The position numbers were made by a program, and so were the translations under genes. Positions 10,200 to 18,469 of a DNA stretch of 64,000 nt are shown here, piece after piece. Location of the stretch: positions 4,588,001 through 4,652,000 of the forward strand of contig CAVZZZ010000001.1 of NCBI GenBank assembly GCA_963780045.1, given 5' to 3'. This stretch comes from JANXQG01 sp963780045 (GTDB lineage Bacteria > Planctomycetota > Planctomycetia > Pirellulales > Thermoguttaceae). Position 1 is the stretch's first letter; every line of letters begins with the position of its first letter. Below the pieces are notes generated by a model that searched no databases, was not told the origin of the DNA, and worked only from the letters and a program-made list of their open reading frames with translations.

Positions 10200-10529
10200 C
10201 CGCACTTCCGCCGCCAGCGCCGTCGCCACATTTTTCAGCAGCCGAGCGAACACGCATCAAACTGGCAGGCGATAGAGAATCAGGACAAAAGATTCTCACG
10301 CAAAGTCGCCAAGCGCAAAGCCGCTAAGAATAACCGTTTGCGCCTTTGCGGCTTGGCGCCTTTGCGTAAAACCTTCTTCTGCTTTCGTTGATTTAGCGTG
10401 TTGCCAGGTCACTCGGGCCCTGCCATCCAGTCAGCCGGCGCACGGCCCGTCGTTTGGCGGGTGAAAGGCCCGCGCCGAGCAAGGAAAAAGTACCGAGTAC
10501 ACGGTGCGCAATACACTCTACCGAGTGCG
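10200..10529. other. Intergenic region between convergent genes
   Basis: About 330 bases between the end of the TPR gene and the end of the fuconate dehydratase gene. Apart from the long hairpin listed separately I see no gene or motif here. Confidence 0.6.
10298..10368. repeat. Long imperfect palindrome, possible bidirectional terminator
   Basis: The left arm (ACGCAAAGTCGCCAAGCG, continuing to 10323) and the right arm (10340-10368) are near-perfect inverted copies of each other, with a ~16-base loop and AAAACC after the right arm. It sits between two convergent genes, which fits a bidirectional terminator. The CGCAAAGGCGCCAAG wording is of a kind repeated in planctomycete intergenic DNA, so it may instead be a dispersed palindromic element. 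Confidence 0.6.
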
Positions 10530-11768
10530 TTAACGCGGTTTCAAGTCGGAACTGCTGCCGGGTTCCTGGGGCGTGCGGTATACGCCGCCCGCGACGACCG
10601 CCGGATGGATAAAATGTTCGCGGAGGTGCGGAATGTACTCCAGGAACACGATTTCGTGTCCCAGCGCGACGTGGTTGAAGAGCACCAGGTGCTGGTGGAT
10701 CTGCCCCATGTCGCCGACGTGCGGCACGACCGGCACGCCGAACTTGCGGCAGAGCAGACTGACGGCGATGAATTCACTGATGCCCGCCACGCGCACCGCG
10801 TCCACCTGGATGAATCCGGCACAGCCGGCCTGGAGGTAATTCTTGAACACGACGCGGTTGGGCACGTGCTCTCCCAGGGCCAGCCGCGCGGGAGCGACGG
10901 CCGCGGCCAGCGTCTTGTGGGCCGCCACGTCGTCCGGATGGGTCGGCTCTTCGATCCAGTAGGGATCGATCGCGCGGAGCCGCTGGCAGACGGCGAGCGC
11001 TTGCGGCAGGGTCCATTGCTGGTTGGCGTCCAGCATCACCCGCGCGTCCGCGCCCGCCGTATCGCGAACGATGTGCGCCCGGCGGACGTCGCGATCGGGA
11101 TCGCTCGAGCCGACTTTAAGCTTCATCGCGGTAAAGCCGGCGTCCAGGGCCCGCTTGCAGTTCTCGCGGACCTGCTCGTCGCCGTAGTTGAACCAGCCCA
11201 CCGACGTGTCGTAGCCGGGATAGCCGCGATCGATGACCGCCTCGCGGCGGCCGCGCGTGGCCGCCTTTTCGCGCAGCATCGCCAGGGCCTGCTCGCGGGT
11301 AAGCTCGTCCTCAAGGTACGACAGGTCGAGCGCGGCGACGACCTGCTCGGGCGACAGGTCCAGCAGCAAACGCCACAGCGGCACCCCCCGCGACTTGGCC
11401 CAAAGATCCCAACAAGCGTTCGTTACGGAGGCCAGCGCGAGCTGAACGACGCCTTTGTGCGGGCCGAGCCAGCGGAGCTGCTGCTCGTCCGCCATGGCCT
11501 TCTGTATTTGGCCGAAGTCGGCCATGATCTCTTCGATGTTGCGGCCCGCGAGCCGCCGGGCATGGATCTCGGCCGCCTGGCAGACAAGCTCGTTGCCGCT
11601 TCCCAGCGTGAAGGCCAGGCCGCAGCCGACGCGTCCCGCCGTATCGTGCAGTTCCGTCACCGCATAGGAATAAACCGGGTCGCGGTGGATCGCGTCGCTG
11701 CCCGCACCGTCCGCGAGCGGAAAACGGGCGTCGCGGGTGCAAATCTCTCGGATCACGGCTGAATTCAT
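10530..11768 (-). CDS. L-fuconate dehydratase-like enolase-superfamily enzyme
   Basis: The product is 412 residues of the mandelate racemase/muconate lactonizing group. Signature stretches match L-fuconate dehydratase (FucD, human ENOSF1): YPGYDTSVGWFNYGDE, the MKLKVG lysine strand, MLDANQQW (first metal ligand), WIEEPTHP (second), GEHVPNRVVFKN (third) and PHVGDMGQIHQH near the catalytic His. The reaction would be dehydration of L-fuconate to 2-keto-3-deoxy-L-fuconate in the non-phosphorylating fucose pathway. The ATG at 11768 follows the SDR stop by 7 bases, so the two are co-transcribed and probably co-translated. The related acid sugars L-galactonate and D-arabinonate are other possible substrates. 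The fuconolactonase and fucose dehydrogenase steps are not seen nearby. Confidence 0.88.
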   Translation of the reverse strand: MNSAVIREICTRDARFPLADGAGSDAIHRDPVYSYAVTELHDTAGRVGCGLAFTLGSGNELVCQAAEIHARRLAGRNIEEIMADFGQIQKAMADEQQLRWLGPHKGVVQLALASVTNACWDLWAKSRGVPLWRLLLDLSPEQVVAALDLSYLEDELTREQALAMLREKAATRGRREAVIDRGYPGYDTSVGWFNYGDEQVRENCKRALDAGFTAMKLKVGSSDPDRDVRRAHIVRDTAGADARVMLDANQQWTLPQALAVCQRLRAIDPYWIEEPTHPDDVAAHKTLAAAVAPARLALGEHVPNRVVFKNYLQAGCAGFIQVDAVRVAGISEFIAVSLLCRKFGVPVVPHVGDMGQIHQHLVLFNHVALGHEIVFLEYIPHLREHFIHPAVVAGGVYRTPQEPGSSSDLKPR

Positions 11769-11775
11769 GGGATGC

Positions 11776-12570
11776 TCACAACGGCGCATCGGCCATGGCC
11801 GCCGGCGCGTGGACGTTGTAGCCGCATTCGCTGCCGCCGCTGACGGGCATGATGCAGCCGGTGACGAACTTCGCGTCATCGCTGCACAGGAACGCGGCTA
11901 CCGAGGCAATTTCGCCGGCCTCCGGACAGTAGCCCAAGGCGTGAATGCTTTGCAGATAATCGACCATGCGGTCGGCATCGGGTTGGGCCCGGATCCACTG
12001 CTGCAAGGCGTCGGTCCAGACGGCGGCGGGGCAGAGCGCATTGACGCGGATTCCCTGGCGGCCCCAATCGACGGCGATGCTCTTGGTCAAGGCATTGATG
12101 GCGCCTTTCGTGGCGCTGTAAATTGCATGCCGCTCCTGGCCCGTAACGCCCGATATGCTGGAGACGTTCAGGACACAGCCGCGCGATGCCTTGAGATGCG
12201 GATGGGCCAGTTTGCAGCCGAGAAAGACGCTGCGGACGTTCACGGCCACCAATTGTTCGAACTGTTCGAGCGTGGTGTTCTCAACAGTCTCGGCGGGCAA
12301 GGTAATACCGGCGTTGTTTACTAGGACATCGAGCTTGCCTTCCGCGCCGACGGTATGCTCGACGGCCAGCGCGAACGAAGCGGCAGAGGACACGTCGAGC
12401 GACTGGAACCTGGCCAGGGAGCCCAGCTCTTCGCACAAGGCCGTGCCGCGCGGCTGGTCCTGGTCCGCAACCACGACGCGGGCGCCTTCGCTCACAAAGC
12501 GGCGGGCGATCGCCGCGCCAATTCCCGAACTGCCCCCGGTGACGAGAGCTACCTTGTTCTGTAGACGCAT
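11776..12570 (-). CDS. SDR-family oxidoreductase, probable deoxy-fuconate/sugar dehydrogenase
   Basis: A 264-residue classical short-chain dehydrogenase. The NAD(P)-binding TGGSSGIG is near residue 10, with an acidic residue at the end of the second strand (VVADQDQ) suggesting NAD preference. NNAG, the catalytic Ser region (NVSSISG) and the YSATK active site follow. The C-terminus (GGSECGYNV) departs from the usual GG-hydrophobic ending. It lies directly upstream of the fuconate dehydratase in a two-gene unit, so 2-keto-3-deoxy-L-fuconate 4-dehydrogenase or L-fucose dehydrogenase are the likely roles; the sequence alone does not choose between them. The start at 12570 (MRLQNKVALVTGG) is set by the family alignment. 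Confidence 0.85.
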   Translation of the reverse strand: MRLQNKVALVTGGSSGIGAAIARRFVSEGARVVVADQDQPRGTALCEELGSLARFQSLDVSSAASFALAVEHTVGAEGKLDVLVNNAGITLPAETVENTTLEQFEQLVAVNVRSVFLGCKLAHPHLKASRGCVLNVSSISGVTGQERHAIYSATKGAINALTKSIAVDWGRQGIRVNALCPAAVWTDALQQWIRAQPDADRMVDYLQSIHALGYCPEAGEIASVAAFLCSDDAKFVTGCIMPVSGGSECGYNVHAPAAMADAPL

Positions 12571-12742
12571 GGACAATCTCAGGCTGGCGAGCGAAAGAAG
12601 CGACTCTTGCACAGGTTTTCAAGATCGACAATTTACCACGGTCCCGCGAATTCGCCAGGGGGGATGGCAATAGAAGGCAATCTTAACCTATACTGGCTTT
12701 TCACGCCGGGTACTCCCCGCAAATCATTTCACGAACGCATCC

Positions 12743-14527
12743 GTGGGCAGCCTCGACTGGGCGATCATCGCCGTCTACCTCCTCACTGTGATGGGCCTCG
12801 GCGTGGCGGCCGGAGTCCTTCGCCGCGAGGGCGAGCGCGGCGGCGAAGTTGGGCACTATTTTCTTGCCGGCAACACGCTCCGCTGGCCGGTGATCGGCCT
12901 GGCGATGTTTGCCGCGAACATCTCCACGGTACATCTCGTCAGCCTCGCCCAGTCGGCATACACTTCCGGACTGCTTTACGGAAACTTCGAATGGATGGCC
13001 GGCTTCACACTTATCCTGCTGTCGCTGTTCTTCGCCCCGCTCTACCTCCGCACGCGAGTGACCACGCTGCCGGACTATCTCGAACGCCGCTACAACCGCA
13101 ACTGCCGCGACGCGCTCTCGTTCGTCTCGCTCGTCTCGGCAATCGTAATCCACATCGGCGTGGCCTTGTTTACCGCGGCGGCCGTGCTGTGCTTCATCTT
13201 CGCCATTCCCGAGACGAGTACGATCTTCGGCCTGAGCGCCGTCATGTTCTTCATCGTTGTGCTGGGCGTCCTTACCGGTATATACACCGTCGTGGGCGGG
13301 TTGCTGGCCGTGGTCTGGACGGAAAGCATCCAGACCGTGCTGCTGTTGATCGGGGCGGTTTGCATCACGCTCATCGGTTACCATGCCGCCGGAGGCTGGC
13401 CGGGGATTTCCCAGGCATTGGCCACGCATCCCCATCCGCTGCTGGGCAAGGAGGGCTCGGCGGCGCTTTCCACGCGATCGTTCCTCTCCATGATGCACTC
13501 CCGCGGAGACGACTCCGTAATCGAGAACGTGCCCTGGTATTCCATCCTGCTGGGCTATCCCGTCATCGGCATCTGGTACTGGTGCTGCGACCAGACCATC
13601 GTGCAGCGCGTGCTGGCGGCAAGAGACGAAGCCAACGCGCGGCTTGGACCGCTCTTCTGCGCGTTTCTCAAGATCCTGCCGGTCTTCTTCTTCGTCCTGC
13701 CGGGCGTGATTTGCGTGGCCCTGGTGCAGCAGGGCCATTTTGGCGTGCAAAGAGTTGCGGGAGTCGAATCGCCCATCGGCCCCCTGGAGTCCAAGGACGC
13801 TTACCCGTTCATGATCACCCACCTCTTGCCGGCCGGCGCTCGGGGACTTGTCGTGGCCGCCATGCTTGCGGCCGCCATGCAAACCTGTTCGGCCGCCCTC
13901 AATTCGGCCGCCACGCTCTTCGCTTATGACATCTGGAAACGCTGGCAACCCGCGACCACGGACCGCAACCTCGTAAGAATCGGACGCTGGACCACGGTCG
14001 TTTCGACGGTCCTGGCGATTGTCTTGTCGCCCATCTTCGGACACTACGGGACCATCTTCAAGGGCCTCAATACGCTGATCTGCTACATCGCTCCTCCCAT
14101 AACGGCCGTCTTTCTTGTGGGGGTTTTCTGGAAACGCGCCGGCGGGCGCGCGGCCTTCATCACCATGTGCGGCGGCGGGGCGCTCGGGGTGCTCTGTTTC
14201 CTGTTGGACTTCTTCAAGGAAACTTTCCTGGGCGCAAGGGCGGCCCCCGAATCGATCGCCGCATCGCCGGCGCTGAACTTCGTCTACAACGTCTGCCTGA
14301 AGGATTTCATGCTCGCCTCGTTCGGGCTGTTTTCTCTTTGCGTGCTGATTCAGGTTGTCGCGTCGCTGCTGATCGGCGAACCGCTCAAGCCCGAAGCCCG
14401 CGAACTGGTCTGGAACAACTGGAGGGAACCGTTGCGGATGAAATGCGGCACGGGGCTAGCCGATTACCGCGTCATATCGGCCATCGTGTTTGCCATCTTC
14501 GTCTCGCTCTACATCCTCTTCCGATGA
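12743..14527 (+). CDS. Sodium:solute symporter (SSS/SLC5 family)
   Basis: A 594-residue integral membrane protein with about 13-14 hydrophobic helices, of the sodium-solute symporter fold. It opens with LDWAIIAVYLLTVMGLG, then YFLAGNTLRWPVIGLAMFA and the conserved ANISTVHLV stretch in the first core helices. It is divergent from the SDR/FucD pair with 172 bases between them, so it may import the sugar or sugar acid those enzymes use; this is inference from position. The start is a GTG at 12743 with only a weak ribosome site; no better start gives a complete first helix. The C-terminal region has extra helices, as is common in this family. Confidence 0.9.
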   Translation: MGSLDWAIIAVYLLTVMGLGVAAGVLRREGERGGEVGHYFLAGNTLRWPVIGLAMFAANISTVHLVSLAQSAYTSGLLYGNFEWMAGFTLILLSLFFAPLYLRTRVTTLPDYLERRYNRNCRDALSFVSLVSAIVIHIGVALFTAAAVLCFIFAIPETSTIFGLSAVMFFIVVLGVLTGIYTVVGGLLAVVWTESIQTVLLLIGAVCITLIGYHAAGGWPGISQALATHPHPLLGKEGSAALSTRSFLSMMHSRGDDSVIENVPWYSILLGYPVIGIWYWCCDQTIVQRVLAARDEANARLGPLFCAFLKILPVFFFVLPGVICVALVQQGHFGVQRVAGVESPIGPLESKDAYPFMITHLLPAGARGLVVAAMLAAAMQTCSAALNSAATLFAYDIWKRWQPATTDRNLVRIGRWTTVVSTVLAIVLSPIFGHYGTIFKGLNTLICYIAPPITAVFLVGVFWKRAGGRAAFITMCGGGALGVLCFLLDFFKETFLGARAAPESIAASPALNFVYNVCLKDFMLASFGLFSLCVLIQVVASLLIGEPLKPEARELVWNNWREPLRMKCGTGLADYRVISAIVFAIFVSLYILFR

Positions 14528-14571
14528 ACATGAACCGCAAGATCCAACGCATCCCCTTATAAAGGAATCCC

Positions 14572-15045
14572 GTGCAACCGATTACTCCCTTTCTCTGGTT
14601 CAACGGCCAAGCCGAAGAAGCGGCCAGGTTCTACGTTTCCGTTTTCAAGAATTCGCGCATTGTCCGGACAAACCGTTATCTGGAGGGTTCGCCCGGCACG
14701 CCGGGCACGGTGATGACGGTCGAGTTCATCCTCGACGGCGTGGAGTTCGTGGCCTTAAACGGCGGGTCGGAATTCAAGTTTTCGCCCGCAACTTCTTTCT
14801 TCGTCAATTGCCGGACGCAAGAGGACGTGGACCGGCTGTGGCGGGAGCTCTCCGCCGGCGGGCAGGAAATCCAGTGCGGCTGGCTGACCGACAAATTCGG
14901 CGTGACGTGGCAGATCGTGCCCGTGGCGCTGCTGGACATGCTCGGCAGCGCCGATAAAGTCGCTGCGCAGCACGTCTTCACGGCCATGATGGGCATGAAG
15001 AAGTTCGATGTCGCCGCTTTGCAGCGGGCCTTCGACGGAAAGTGA
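14572..15045 (+). CDS. VOC-family protein, PhnB-like
   Basis: A 157-residue protein of the glyoxalase/bleomycin-resistance (VOC) superfamily, PhnB-like group. It starts with QPITPFLWFNGQAEEAARFY, then VFKNSRI, a GTVMTVEF strand, FVALNGG and the closing FGVTWQIVP, which are diagnostic. It starts at GTG 14572 with AAAGGAAT just upstream. Members are often annotated as 3-demethylubiquinone methyltransferase, which is not supported; the real activity is unknown. It sits 44 bases after the symporter on the same strand and may be cotranscribed. Confidence 0.88.
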   Translation: MQPITPFLWFNGQAEEAARFYVSVFKNSRIVRTNRYLEGSPGTPGTVMTVEFILDGVEFVALNGGSEFKFSPATSFFVNCRTQEDVDRLWRELSAGGQEIQCGWLTDKFGVTWQIVPVALLDMLGSADKVAAQHVFTAMMGMKKFDVAALQRAFDGK

Positions 15046-15049
15046 TCCG

Positions 15050-15868
15050 TTAGCCCGGATGATGCGGATGATTGCCGGGCGTGCCGACGATGTCCTTGAT
15101 CTCGCGTATCCAGATGTTGCGGAAGCGGACCGGGTTGCCGTGGAACTGCAACCGCAGCGGCATTTTTTGCGGGTGCGGCTCGTAGTGCGGCTTGTCGATG
15201 AACGAAGTCCCGCCTATCAACTCGAAATGGTTCTGCACGACGATGCCGTTTTGCACCACGGTCACATAGGCCGGCTTCGTGACCTTGCCTTGCTTGTCGA
15301 ACCGCGGACCTTGCCAAATGATGTCGTAGGTCTGCCACTCTGCCGGTTTGCGGCAGGCGTTGACCATCGGCGGATGCTGCTTGTAGACCGCGCCGCACTG
15401 GCCGTCGTAGTAGGTGTCGTTGTCGTACGAATCCAGCACCTGGATTTCGTAGTTGGACATCATGAAGACGCCGCTGTTACCTCGCCCCTGGCCGTGGCCG
15501 GAGACCTTCTTCGGCTCGGCCCATTCGACGTGGAGTTGGCAATCGCCGAACGATTGCTTGGTCTCGATATCGTGTCCGCCGGCGGTGACGTAGCCGTCGC
15601 GGACCTTCCAGGCGTCACTGTCTCGCCAGGCCGACATGTCCGTGCCGTCGAAAAGCACGATGGCGTCTGAGGGCGGGCCGTTGCCGCTGCCCGGCTGGAT
15701 GACCGGCGGTTGCGGCCAGACGATGGGAGCGATGTATTCGGAAACTTTCGCGAAGAGCCGAAGAATGCCAACGTGGCTGGTAACCAGGAATATCGTGGCG
15801 CACAGCGCGGCGAGGGAAAGCGCACGGCGAAGGCGGCGCGGACGGGCGGAAAACAGAGCGTGCATCAT
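15050..15868 (-). CDS. DUF1080 (3-keto-disaccharide hydrolase-type) exported protein
   Basis: A 272-residue protein with an N-terminal membrane or signal segment (residues ~12-35). The DUF1080 beta-sandwich contains IVLFDGTDMSAW, GDCQLHVEW, GNSGVFMMSNYEIQVLDSY, WQTYDIIWQGPRF and the closing FRNIWIREI. This is a greatly expanded planctomycete family. Some members hydrolyse 3-keto-glucosides and others are non-catalytic lectin-like modules. The ATG at 15868, with AAGGAAT seven bases before it, is preferred over longer upstream reading. It is the last gene of a minus-strand run after the PP2C phosphatase, with a 112-base gap. It converges with the VOC gene, whose stop is 5 bases away. Confidence 0.9.
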   Translation of the reverse strand: MMHALFSARPRRLRRALSLAALCATIFLVTSHVGILRLFAKVSEYIAPIVWPQPPVIQPGSGNGPPSDAIVLFDGTDMSAWRDSDAWKVRDGYVTAGGHDIETKQSFGDCQLHVEWAEPKKVSGHGQGRGNSGVFMMSNYEIQVLDSYDNDTYYDGQCGAVYKQHPPMVNACRKPAEWQTYDIIWQGPRFDKQGKVTKPAYVTVVQNGIVVQNHFELIGGTSFIDKPHYEPHPQKMPLRLQFHGNPVRFRNIWIREIKDIVGTPGNHPHHPG

Positions 15869-15980
15869 GGAGATTCCTTGGGTGGAAGGAGGTACTGAAT
15901 GTAACCGAATCGATTTGGTGGGCCTGCGCTCGCTGGGGCACGCGATTGCGCACTCGCAAGCTTGTACCACGCTGCTTTGC

Positions 15981-16982
15981 TTACGGATCTTTGTCTTTTT
16001 TGAACGCTTCGCGGTACTTTTGCAAGGCCCGATCTTTGAGCGAGCGCAATCCGCGAATCACGCGCTCCGAGGTCTGGTCCGCCTGTTGGGCCATCTGTTT
16101 GGAAACGGATTTCAAGTCCTTCGACGCGGCGCGGACCCAGCCCAGCTCGGAGTCGTCCTCTGCACCATCGGCTTCGCCGGCAGCGGCTTGCGGCCGTCCG
16201 TCGGCGTGCGGCAGCGGCGCGCGCTGGTCGACGACGCGGAGCATGAGCATCGTGGCGTCGTCGATTCGCATTTGCCGTTCCTGCCGCAGCCAGACGACAC
16301 CGGAGCGCCAGTCGTCTTCGGACATTTGCCAAAAATCGCTCCAGACGGGCGGGTCTCCGGTCGCGTAGCCGCGCGCTGCCCATTCGGCCACGGCGTCGGT
16401 ACAAAGCACAAACTCGTCGCCAGCATAGCACATTTCGTCCAGGAAGGCGAATTCCAAGAGATGGTCTCGCTTCAGATCGACGCTTCCCAGGGCGATCGGA
16501 TCGGTCTCGAACTGTTCGGGACGTTCCAGGGGGAACGAGCGCACCAATTCGCCGCCGCGTACCTGAAAGAGGCAACTGTCGCCGGCGGCGAACGCCGTAA
16601 TGTGGTGGCCGCCGAAGCTGCCGGCGCGCGCCGATTCGTCGGCGGCGATGCGCACAAAAAGCAAGGTTGAAAAGGCCCCCTGTGGCAGCTTGGCCTTCTG
16701 GAACCAGGCCAGGCTGGTTGTGTCGATGCTGCTTTGCCAACGATCGCGCTGCCGCCGCAGCCAGGCGGTGAAGGCCTCGGCCTCGCGAGGGTTGGGGCCG
16801 TCGGCCACCGCGGCCTCCGCCAAAATCGCCGCCCAAGGACCGGAGAACAGGGCCGACGAAACGCCGTCGGCGACGGCCGCTACGTTCCGCTGGACATCCA
16901 CGCAATATGCGTCCTGGAAGGCTTCCGGATGCTCCGGATCCTTGGCCAATGTGAACAAGCGTGTCTCGAATCGCAGGGTCAT
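15981..16982 (-). CDS. PP2C-type protein phosphatase of a kinase/VWA/phosphatase cluster
   Basis: A 333-residue protein with PP2C features: an early acidic EAFQDAYCVD, VAAVADGVSS (the metal-binding DG), ITAFAAGDSCLFQV, then FVLCTDAVAEWA and a late RIDDATMLML Asp. A charged, helical C-terminal tail of about 70 residues follows. It follows the degenerate VWA gene by 10 bases. In the yegI/yegK/yegL and TerY-P arrangements a PP2C opposes a kinase next to a VWA protein; the same partners are present here. It would dephosphorylate Ser/Thr on the kinase or on the VWA proteins. Family alignment fixes the start at 16982. Upstream in-frame sequence comes from the palindromic repeats in the preceding gene. 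Confidence 0.87.
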   Translation of the reverse strand: MTLRFETRLFTLAKDPEHPEAFQDAYCVDVQRNVAAVADGVSSALFSGPWAAILAEAAVADGPNPREAEAFTAWLRRQRDRWQSSIDTTSLAWFQKAKLPQGAFSTLLFVRIAADESARAGSFGGHHITAFAAGDSCLFQVRGGELVRSFPLERPEQFETDPIALGSVDLKRDHLLEFAFLDEMCYAGDEFVLCTDAVAEWAARGYATGDPPVWSDFWQMSEDDWRSGVVWLRQERQMRIDDATMLMLRVVDQRAPLPHADGRPQAAAGEADGAEDDSELGWVRAASKDLKSVSKQMAQQADQTSERVIRGLRSLKDRALQKYREAFKKDKDP

Positions 16983-16992
16983 AAAGAGTTTT

Positions 16993-17967
16993 TCAGGCCG
17001 GGCATTCCGGGGCACCCGCGCAGTGGGTCGGCGGTACGGTCGAGCTTGCAGTACCGGCTTCAGCCGGAATGGTTGGAGTACTTTCTTCGGGCTGAACGGA
17101 GTCATTCCGGCTAAAGCCGGAGTTACAAGCGCCCTTCTCGGCGTAAACCTTCACCAACGATATCATGCGGATCAGGTCGGCGACTGAGGCGTTGAAGATC
17201 ATCCCGCGCCCGCCCATGCTGACCGGCACGCTCGCATCGCGCAATGCCGCGATCATATACTCCGGCAACGCGCTTGACCAGCGGAAGAGGTCGCAAGGGA
17301 CGCCCGGGGGCAAGTGTACGTCGCTGGACGGGTAGAGCACCGGCCGGCACCGTTCCGGGCCGCCCAGATGGATGTGAAACAACAGCGGCCTTCCACCCGG
17401 CGTAACAAGTCCCTGCATGCGCCGGGCCGCGTAGCCGACCTGCTGTGAAAGCACATCGCCGACAAAGCTGATCACCAGCGGCGGCCTGCTCCATGCCGTT
17501 TCGGCAGCGAGTCCCGATGCGATCAGATGCCGGCAGTAACCGTAGCCCAAGACAGGGAAAACGGCGTCGCCCAAGCGCGGAACGTACCACACCGGGAACT
17601 GCACCGTCTCGTCGCGGCCGCCGGCCATCATCGCCGGCACGCGACGCACGCGGGTCTCGACGGTCAGCGGCGCTGCGGCTAACGCCGAAGTGGAGACGAA
17701 GCGGCGCCCGGCCAGCGGGCCGTCCCAACGGCAGCCCACGTGGGCCCCATTGCCTTCGCCACGATAGCCGGCCACGGCCACCTCCAAGTCAGGCACCGAC
17801 GTGAGCTGGTTCAAAAGCGAATTCAGCGCCGTGGCGATGCTTTCCGATTTGGTCTTGCTCCCGCCCGCAATGTGTTCGCGCAGCGCCTCCGCCTCGTCGA
17901 TCAGGAAGACGACTCGTCCGCCGAGGCAGGTTGCGGTGGAAGATTCGGGCATCGGAACGACCTTCAT
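16993..17967 (-). CDS. VWA-like protein with altered MIDAS and repeat-derived C-terminus
   Basis: A 324-residue protein related to the VWA gene at 18470. Shared features are a first strand VVFLIDEAEAL, the central PLAGRRFVSTSALAAAP, a late PLLFHIHL strand and the final pattern RGMIFNASVADLIRMISL. The metal-site motif DxSxS of true VWA domains reads DEAEA here, so the Mg-binding site is probably lost. The last ~45 residues (from about GACNSGFSRND) are encoded by two inverted palindromic repeats and resemble no domain. It lies 58 bases after the small membrane gene and 10 before the PP2C. A role as a structural, non-metal-binding partner of the other VWA protein is inference. Confidence 0.75.
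   Translation of the reverse strand: MKVVPMPESSTATCLGGRVVFLIDEAEALREHIAGGSKTKSESIATALNSLLNQLTSVPDLEVAVAGYRGEGNGAHVGCRWDGPLAGRRFVSTSALAAAPLTVETRVRRVPAMMAGGRDETVQFPVWYVPRLGDAVFPVLGYGYCRHLIASGLAAETAWSRPPLVISFVGDVLSQQVGYAARRMQGLVTPGGRPLLFHIHLGGPERCRPVLYPSSDVHLPPGVPCDLFRWSSALPEYMIAALRDASVPVSMGGRGMIFNASVADLIRMISLVKVYAEKGACNSGFSRNDSVQPEESTPTIPAEAGTASSTVPPTHCAGAPECPA
17043..17131. repeat. REPIN-like pair of inverted palindromic repeats inside a coding end
   Basis: Two elements face each other: one with the hairpin CCGGCTTCAGCCGG at 17053-17066 and one with CCGGCTAAAGCCGG at 17107-17120. Their flanks match as inverted copies (GCTTGCAGTACCGG against the complement of CCGGAGTTACAAGC). Each is a small hairpin, and together they can form a cruciform. 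They lie in the 3' end of the first VWA gene and supply its last codons. Confidence 0.7.
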
Positions 17968-18025
17968 GTCGCGCTTGCAATTTGAAATCTCAAATCCCAG
18001 ATTTCAGATCACGGCGCAGGACAAC

Positions 18026-18373
18026 TTAGCTCCCCCAAAGATTGAAAATGATGAAGCCCGCGAAACACCATGAGACTACCAATGCAAACACGCTCAATAG
18101 CAAAACTGTCGCAAGGCGTCGCGCCAATCCAAATTGAATTGGCATCGCCTTCCACGTGATGTAAACAAAACCGTCAAGTGCCAAGACGGCGGGAATTCCG
18201 AACACAACGAAATCGTTGTGAAAGACTGGCGAGACGTTCTTGACGCCGGCGTGATACAGCACGGCGCTCGCAAGCACGTAAATGACCGCAACGATTAGGA
18301 TGCCGCAAAAAAGCGATAGGCGGCGCAGCACAAAATCCCTCCAAGATATCTTCGTTCTCTCTCGCATACCCAT
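18026..18373 (-). CDS. Small membrane protein, unknown function
   Basis: A 115-residue protein with three predicted membrane segments: about residues 17-40 (LSLFCGILIVAVIYVLASAV), 52-72 (FVVFGIPAVLALDGFVYITW) and 87-110 (TVLLLSVFALVVSWCFAGFI). I recognise no family. It lies within the kinase/VWA/PP2C cluster on the same strand, about 96 bases after the intact VWA gene and 58 before the altered one. It could anchor the cluster's products, or be unrelated. Two in-frame ATGs (18373 and 18367) are close; the first has a GGGA stretch just upstream. Confidence 0.6.
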   Translation of the reverse strand: MGMRERTKISWRDFVLRRLSLFCGILIVAVIYVLASAVLYHAGVKNVSPVFHNDFVVFGIPAVLALDGFVYITWKAMPIQFGLARRLATVLLLSVFALVVSWCFAGFIIFNLWGS

Positions 18374-18409
18374 GTTTCCCACGGAAGATAAATCACCGGT
18401 TCTAAATGC

Positions 18410-18469
18410 TCCCCGATCCTTCATCCCTCATCCCTCATCTCTTATCGCTCAAATCTTATCTCTTATCGC
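18410..18469. repeat. Low-complexity ATCCCTCATCCCTCATC repeat
   Basis: Tandem CATCCCT units are followed by two copies of TCTTATCGCTCA. The interval fills the gap between the VWA gene and the small membrane gene. Its composition resembles the GATGAAGGATGAAG element near 9280 on the opposite strand, so it is probably a dispersed element. Confidence 0.5.

Noticed and set aside
10398..11762. 454-codon plus-strand open frame
   Set aside because: It is exactly antisense to the well-supported fuconate dehydratase gene, has Arg/His/Val-rich composition typical of GC-rich antisense frames, and shows no domain.
12701..14044. 447-codon minus-strand open frame
   Set aside because: Antisense to the SSS symporter, with very high Arg/Asp/Gln/His content and no recognisable motif. 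Open only because of codon bias in the real gene.
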